DNA of 9,257 nucleotides from Cellvibrionaceae bacterium (lineage in GTDB: Bacteria; Pseudomonadota; Gammaproteobacteria; Pseudomonadales; Cellvibrionaceae): NCBI GenBank assembly GCA_025800435.1, contig JAOXRV010000815.1, forward strand, positions 1-9,257, in the 5' to 3' direction. A model generated the notes under the pieces. It was given only the letters and a program-made list of their open reading frames with translations, had not been told where the DNA came from and searched no databases. Of this stretch, positions 5,753 to 9,257 are shown one piece after another. A program made the position numbers and the translations under genes. How positions within the stretch are numbered: the stretch's first letter is position 1; every line of letters starts with the position of its first letter.

Positions 5753-7360
5753 TCAGGCTCGGGTGCTAATCAGTTGTTGTAAGCTGGTTTCTAACTTCGG
5801 TGGTAAGCCCTGCTGGCAGCCTAACTCTTCGACCTCCACTCCGCCTTGTAGCAAGGCTTGGCGCAGTGATTGCAATTCGTTTTTTGCCAGGGCATTGGCC
5901 CGGGCACTGTCAAACCACAGTTGAATGGCGCCGCGCTCGCCAATCAGGCGCACATCGGCCTGCATTTTACCCAGCCCAGGCAGGTCACACGATAGCCGCA
6001 GTTGCCACTGGTTTTGCTTTTGCTGGCCCTGACCGGGTCGCTGGCGCGGCGGTCGCTCCTGAATATCCAGCTCGACACTGCGCAGTTGCCCGCCAAATAC
6101 AAACGGCAGCTCTAGGCTCCAGCGCTGGCCGGGGCCGCTGTCGAGCAGCCCCTGTACCTGCTGGGCCTGAATCTTGTGCACCCCGGCGCTACCCAGTTGC
6201 GCCAGGCGCTGCCACAGGGCCTGGCGCAATTGTTGGCGCTGTTCGGTGCTAAGGTTGGCGAGTTGGGGCGGCAGTGTAGGCTGGGCCTCGGCAGTCTTAT
6301 TAAGCTGCAGCTGGCTCATGCCCAATAATTGGTTTAGCAGTTGGCCAATGGCCTTATCGCCACCACTGGGCCCGTTGCCGCTTGGGCTTGTCGGCGCGCT
6401 GGCCCCGGTAGCTTGAGGCGCGACGGGGTATAGCTGTTGTTGGTTTTTCAACTGTTGTACCAGGCGCCCCAGTTGGGTTTTTAAATTATCGAGATTGATA
6501 CTGCCAAGCTTGCCCGTCGGCCCGCCTTTGACGTTGTTGCTGGCCTGACCGAGCAGTTGCAAATGGGACTCTTGCCACAGGCCGCTGCGGCCGATGGCCT
6601 GGCGCAGTGGCTCCGCCTGTTGCAGTTGGCGCGGCTCGGCCAGTGTTTGGCTGAGCTGTTGCAGTAACAGGCGGCTGCTCGCATCCAGCAGTTTAAGCTC
6701 TGGCCGGGCCAGGGCTTGGGCATTTAAAAGCTGGCCCAGTACCGTCGCCAGCGGCTGTTGTTGGGGCAGGCTTTGGCGCAGTGCGCTGGCCAGGATCTGT
6801 TGATTTTGGTTGCCCTGGGCTGGCCCCGTACTAGCCGCTGCGGCGCCGGCTTTAGTGGCCAGTGGCGCGGCAATTAAGCGGCCATCTTGGCTCAGTCGCA
6901 GCGCTAAATAGTCACCGACCTTGACCGGGCGCGGGCTGATTGTCACCACTTGATGGCCACCCAGCTCAAGTTTAACCAGGGTGGGGGGCTGGCGAATTAA
7001 AGCAGCGCTGCTAAAGGCCTGGGCTTGGCCCTGGGCTGTGGCAGCACTTTTGGCTTGGCCTATTAGGGTGGGCATTAGAGCCTGCACCTGCTGGGGGCTG
7101 GCCAACGCCGCTTTAATAACCCGGGCGGGCACCGCCTTATCGCTGTGCAATAGCCCCAGTGCCAGCAGGCCTTGGAGGCGCGCGGGCAGGCGCTTAAACA
7201 GCTCGGCTTTGGCGCTGAGTAGGGTTTTATCGACACTGTCAGTGCTAGTGCCCGGAGTTGATTTGGGCGCTTCGCCGAGCTTGTCGGCGTTCGCTTGCCC
7301 CTGGCTTGGGGGTTTGCTTGCCACCTCGCTTGGCGGTGGTGCTTGGGGCGCGATAACCAT
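5753..7360 (-). CDS. FliK-like flagellar hook-length control protein
   Basis: This 535-residue protein has the architecture of FliK, the secreted ruler that sets hook length and triggers the FlhB substrate switch. A long Gln/Ala/Leu/Pro-rich disordered N-terminal and central region (1 to about 400) includes Ser/Gly/Pro linkers near 315-335. A compact C-terminal Flg_hook-type domain (about 409-530) follows, with WSLELPFVFGGQLRSVELDI, WQLRLSCDLPGLG, a VRLIGERGAIQLWF strand pair and a C-terminal helix LRQALLQGGVEVEEL ending GCQQG. ATG 7360 has GGGAGG four bases upstream, an unusually clear site. It is the first gene of a coupled pair with FhlB and is divergent from ccmA. Away from flagellar genes such proteins are usually annotated FliK-like; this may be an extra copy rather than the canonical fliK. 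The general family assignment is secure. Confidence 0.86.
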   Translation of the reverse strand: MVIAPQAPPPSEVASKPPSQGQANADKLGEAPKSTPGTSTDSVDKTLLSAKAELFKRLPARLQGLLALGLLHSDKAVPARVIKAALASPQQVQALMPTLIGQAKSAATAQGQAQAFSSAALIRQPPTLVKLELGGHQVVTISPRPVKVGDYLALRLSQDGRLIAAPLATKAGAAAASTGPAQGNQNQQILASALRQSLPQQQPLATVLGQLLNAQALARPELKLLDASSRLLLQQLSQTLAEPRQLQQAEPLRQAIGRSGLWQESHLQLLGQASNNVKGGPTGKLGSINLDNLKTQLGRLVQQLKNQQQLYPVAPQATGASAPTSPSGNGPSGGDKAIGQLLNQLLGMSQLQLNKTAEAQPTLPPQLANLSTEQRQQLRQALWQRLAQLGSAGVHKIQAQQVQGLLDSGPGQRWSLELPFVFGGQLRSVELDIQERPPRQRPGQGQQKQNQWQLRLSCDLPGLGKMQADVRLIGERGAIQLWFDSARANALAKNELQSLRQALLQGGVEVEELGCQQGLPPKLETSLQQLISTRA

Positions 7361-7525
7361 GGGGCCTCCCGGGGCTTTAGTCTGCTTAAGGGTTTATCGG
7401 CCACGAGTGTCGAAACTACAGCCCCTGTTTGATCCCGAGCAATAGGTTTAGGTGCAAAAAACCATTATAATGCCGCCTCTCTACCCGCCGGGTTTTATAT
7501 AACTTTTTGGACTCTAGCCCCACCT
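7361..7525. promoter_or_regulatory. Divergent promoter region between fliK-like gene and ccmA
   Basis: This 165-base spacer must serve both the FliK-like/FhlB pair (-) and the ccm operon (+). The 10-base palindrome CATTATAATG (7463-7472) places a perfect TATAAT on the + strand (7466-7471, about 55 bases before ccmA) and another on the - strand (7469-7464, about 104 bases before the FliK-like start). Neither has a good -35 hexamer at 16-18 bases, so activator-dependent or weak promoters are possible. Confidence 0.4.
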
Positions 7526-8182
7526 ATGACCCCAGCCCTTTTGGAATTACACGAGCTGGCCTGTGAGCGCGATGGCCGGCAGCTCTTCGCCGGGCTGAAC
7601 TGGCAGTTTGAAGCTGGCCAGGTGGTGCAAATCGTGGGTCCCAATGGCGCGGGCAAGACCACGCTGCTGCGCGCATTGGTCAGCCTTTCCAGCCAGTACC
7701 AGGGCCAGATACGCTTCGCCGGCAAGCCGCTGGCCGATAATCTCTACGGCTTTCGCCAGCAATTGCTCTACCTCGGCCATTTGCCGGGCATAAAAGCTGC
7801 CCTGACGCCGGCCGAAAACTTGCGCTGGTACGCGGGCTTGCGCGGCGAGGCGCAAGAGTTGGAGCTTAAATTACAGCAGGCCCTGCAAGCGGTGGGCTTG
7901 TACGGTTATGAAGACCAGCCAAGTTACAGTCTTTCAGCGGGGCAGCAGCGCCGGGTGGGGCTGGCTCGCCTGTATTTGAGTCAGGCCAAAATTTGGGTCT
8001 TGGACGAGCCCCTAACCGCCATTGACAAAGCCGGTGTGGCGAGGCTTGAAAGCCTGTTTAAGAACCATACCGAGGCCGGTGGCTTAGTGATTATTACCAC
8101 CCACCAAGATCTGCAGCTGGATAATTTAAGGCAGCTCGATTTGTGTGATTTTCCCCCGGGCCAGGAGCTCGACTATGCCTGA
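7526..8182 (+). CDS. ccmA: CcmA, haem exporter ATP-binding protein of cytochrome c maturation
   Basis: The 218-residue cytoplasmic ATPase works with CcmB, CcmC and CcmD. ATP hydrolysis releases haem-loaded CcmE for delivery to apocytochromes c in the periplasm (system I). ABC motifs are intact: Walker A GPNGAGKT (38-45), Q-loop region near 78-86 followed by the CcmA-typical YLGHLPGIKAALTPAENLRWY, signature LSAGQ (136-140), Walker B IWVLDE (156-161), D-loop AID, and switch H193 in TTHQ. The N-terminal LLELHELACERDGRQLF is also typical. Its length is close to the usual 200-220. ATG 7526 fits homology, but no Shine-Dalgarno sequence precedes it (CCCCACCT), which is odd for the first gene of an operon. 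Its end overlaps ccmB by 8 bases. Confidence 0.95.
   Translation: MTPALLELHELACERDGRQLFAGLNWQFEAGQVVQIVGPNGAGKTTLLRALVSLSSQYQGQIRFAGKPLADNLYGFRQQLLYLGHLPGIKAALTPAENLRWYAGLRGEAQELELKLQQALQAVGLYGYEDQPSYSLSAGQQRRVGLARLYLSQAKIWVLDEPLTAIDKAGVARLESLFKNHTEAGGLVIITTHQDLQLDNLRQLDLCDFPPGQELDYA
8163..8167 (+). promoter_or_regulatory. Ribosome binding site deciding the ccmB start
   Basis: AGGAG lies 7 bases before ATG 8175, inside the end of ccmA. It supports that ATG over the in-frame GTG at 8145, which has no comparable site and would add ten non-family residues (IFPRARSST after the start). Confidence 0.85.
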
Positions 8183-8867
8183 GCGAAGCCCTGGTGTCGG
8201 TGCGGCCTTTTGGGCTACCCTCGGTCGTGACCTAAAGCTGGTGGCGCGCAATCGCGGCGAGCTGGCCAACCCTTTGGTGTTTTTTTTGGTGGTTATCACC
8301 ATGGTACCCCTGGGGGTTAGCCCCAGCCCCAGTGTGCTGGCAACCCTGGCACCGGGGATGATTTGGGTGGTGGCCCTGTTGGCTACCTTGCTGTCACTGG
8401 ATGGTTTATTCCGTTCGGATTTTGACGACGGCACTCTAGAGCAATTGTTAATTAGCCCCCAGTCGGCCTATATCAATGTGATTGCCAAGCTGCTGGTGCA
8501 TTGGCTCAGCACTGGCCTAGCCCTGACCCTGGTGGCGCCACTGCTGGGGGTAATGATGTCACTGCCCGAGGCGGGTTATGCGCCGCTGTTGTTAAGCCTG
8601 CTGCTGGGCACCGGCAGCCTCAGTTTAATCGGTGGCATCGGCGCGGCGCTGACGGTTTCCCTGCGCAAAGGTGGCCTGTTGCTATCCCTAATTATTATGC
8701 CCCTATACGTGCCGGTGTTAATTTTTGGGGCCAGTGCGGTGCGCGCAGCGATCGAAGGTTTTGCGTATAATACCCAGCTAGCGGTGCTCGGCGCCTTGTT
8801 GGCACTGGCATTGGTGTTGGCGCCCCTGGCAATCGCCGGTGCCTTAAAGATGAGTGTAAACAATTAA
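8175..8867 (+). CDS. ccmB: CcmB, membrane subunit of the cytochrome c maturation ABC complex
   Basis: This 230-residue inner-membrane protein pairs with CcmA in the CcmABCD complex that frees holo-CcmE from CcmC. It has six hydrophobic segments near residues 32-50, 58-76, 105-128, 135-163, 167-187 and 202-225. The N-terminal cytoplasmic FWATLGRDLKLVARNRGELANPLVFF (12-37) and the loop FRSDFDDGTLEQLLISPQS (79-97) are characteristic of CcmB. IIMPLYVPVLIFGASAV (173-189) is another conserved stretch. ATG 8175 is set by AGGAG at 8163-8167 and overlaps the ccmA end by 8 bases, so translation is likely coupled. Length is near the family norm of about 220. ccmC begins 25 bases after the stop. Confidence 0.95.
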   Translation: MPERSPGVGAAFWATLGRDLKLVARNRGELANPLVFFLVVITMVPLGVSPSPSVLATLAPGMIWVVALLATLLSLDGLFRSDFDDGTLEQLLISPQSAYINVIAKLLVHWLSTGLALTLVAPLLGVMMSLPEAGYAPLLLSLLLGTGSLSLIGGIGAALTVSLRKGGLLLSLIIMPLYVPVLIFGASAVRAAIEGFAYNTQLAVLGALLALALVLAPLAIAGALKMSVNN

Positions 8868-8880
8868 TGCCTGCGGGCGT

Positions 8881-8886
8881 GGAGAG
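8881..8886 (+). promoter_or_regulatory. Ribosome binding site for the ccmC GTG start
   Basis: GGAGAG lies 6 bases before GTG 8893. It supports a GTG start for ccmC, where no nearby ATG would keep the family N-terminus. Confidence 0.75.
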
Positions 8887-8892
8887 ACAATA

Positions 8893-9257
8893 GTGGCTTG
8901 GCAGTGGTTTCATCGTCTGGGCTCGCCCAAATGGTTTTATGAAAAAACCTCACCTTGGATGCCCTGGTTACTGGGTATAAGCCTATTGATTATTGCCGGC
9001 TGCTCGGCCTGGGCCCTGGGCTTTGCGCCCATGGATGCCAAACAGGGCAATAGCTACCGCATTATGTATTTGCATGTGCCCGCTTCAATTGTGGCCATGG
9101 CCGCCTATTATGTGATGGCCATCGCCGGTGCCATCGGCCTGATCTGGAAAATGAAGCTGGCGGCCATGGTGATGAAAGTGGCCGCTCCAATTGGTGCGGT
9201 ATTAACGGCCTTGGCCCTGTTTACCGGTGCGGTCTGGGGCAAGCCCACCTGGGGCAC
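8893..9257 (+). CDS. ccmC: CcmC, haem-handling membrane protein of cytochrome c maturation, 5' part
   Basis: The first 121 codons of ccmC are present; the frame runs off the right edge. CcmC presents haem to CcmE in the periplasm and is a member of the haem handling protein family with the tryptophan-rich WWD motif. The translation from GTG 8893 begins MAWQWFHRLGSPKWFYEK. It has membrane segments near 24-44, 63-84 and 94-114, and includes YRIMYLHVPAS, where H61 matches the conserved periplasmic haem-ligand histidine of the first loop. The last visible residues, GAVWGKPTWG, lead into the WWD motif, which lies outside the window together with the second histidine. The start is supported by GGAGAG six bases upstream. 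Third gene of the ccmABC order. The identification is firm despite the truncation. Confidence 0.94.
   Translation, partial: MAWQWFHRLGSPKWFYEKTSPWMPWLLGISLLIIAGCSAWALGFAPMDAKQGNSYRIMYLHVPASIVAMAAYYVMAIAGAIGLIWKMKLAAMVMKVAAPIGAVLTALALFTGAVWGKPTWG

Noticed and set aside
5800..6252. 150-codon + strand open frame opposite the FliK-like gene (and others at 6174-7445)
   Set aside because: Shadow frames produced by the GC-rich, Gln/Ala/Leu-rich codons of the real gene. Composition is Arg/Ala/Trp-rich without recognisable domains.
7483..7503. ACCC-GCC-GGGT followed by TTTTATATAA as a terminator before ccmA
   Set aside because: The stem has only four pairs and lies between divergent genes, where a + strand terminator has no upstream gene to serve.
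8145..8174. Longer GTG start for ccmB
   Set aside because: AGGAG is placed correctly for ATG 8175, and the extra residues do not resemble a CcmB N-terminus.

Overview
This window looks like chromosome of a Gram-negative gammaproteobacterium. The grounds are a YadA-type trimeric autotransporter, an outer-membrane adhesin class found in Gram-negative bacteria; a system I cytochrome c maturation cluster (ccmABC); and a FliK-like/FhlB pair placed divergently next to ccmA, an arrangement I associate with Pseudomonas-like and marine gammaproteobacteria. I cannot name a genus from the sequence.

Layout, left to right. (1) Bases 1-337 are the 3' part of msrA (methionine sulfoxide reductase A), + strand. 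(2) A perfect 22-bp inverted repeat (382-436) sits between the convergent gene ends. It is a candidate tiny mobile palindrome and may also terminate msrA transcription. (3) On the - strand, a small secreted Lys-tailed protein (440-829) lies downstream of a very repetitive 824-residue trimeric autotransporter adhesin (1010-3484). They are separated by 11-bp tandem repeats and a terminator-like hairpin. (4) After an AT-rich 260-bp spacer, two - strand genes form a probable sulfur-related operon: a two-domain rhodanese/3-mercaptopyruvate sulfurtransferase and a TauE/SafE-type membrane permease. (5) A translationally coupled - strand pair follows, encoding a FliK-like hook-length-control protein and a stand-alone FlhB C-terminal-domain protein (FhlB). 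(6) A 165-bp divergent spacer leads into ccmA, ccmB and the start of ccmC on the + strand; ccmC runs off the end.

How the genes work together. CcmA (ATPase), CcmB and CcmC (membrane) belong to the complex that releases haem-loaded CcmE for c-type cytochrome assembly. FliK-like and FhlB resemble the ruler/switch pair of flagellar type III export, but no structural flagellar genes are in view. The sulfurtransferase probably handles sulfane sulfur, and the TauE-like permease could move sulfur oxyanions or organosulfonates. The adhesin forms a surface trimer. The small secreted protein encoded just downstream is of unknown function; it is the most plausible new partner gene in the window.

I found no tRNA, rRNA, CRISPR array, full-length insertion sequence, integrase or recognisable defence system. 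The least ordinary DNA is at 338-3500: the short palindrome, the 11-bp repeats, the hairpin between the adhesin and its neighbour, and the adhesin passenger, which is built of 7-, 8- and 9-residue modules with two near-identical DNA repeat arrays.
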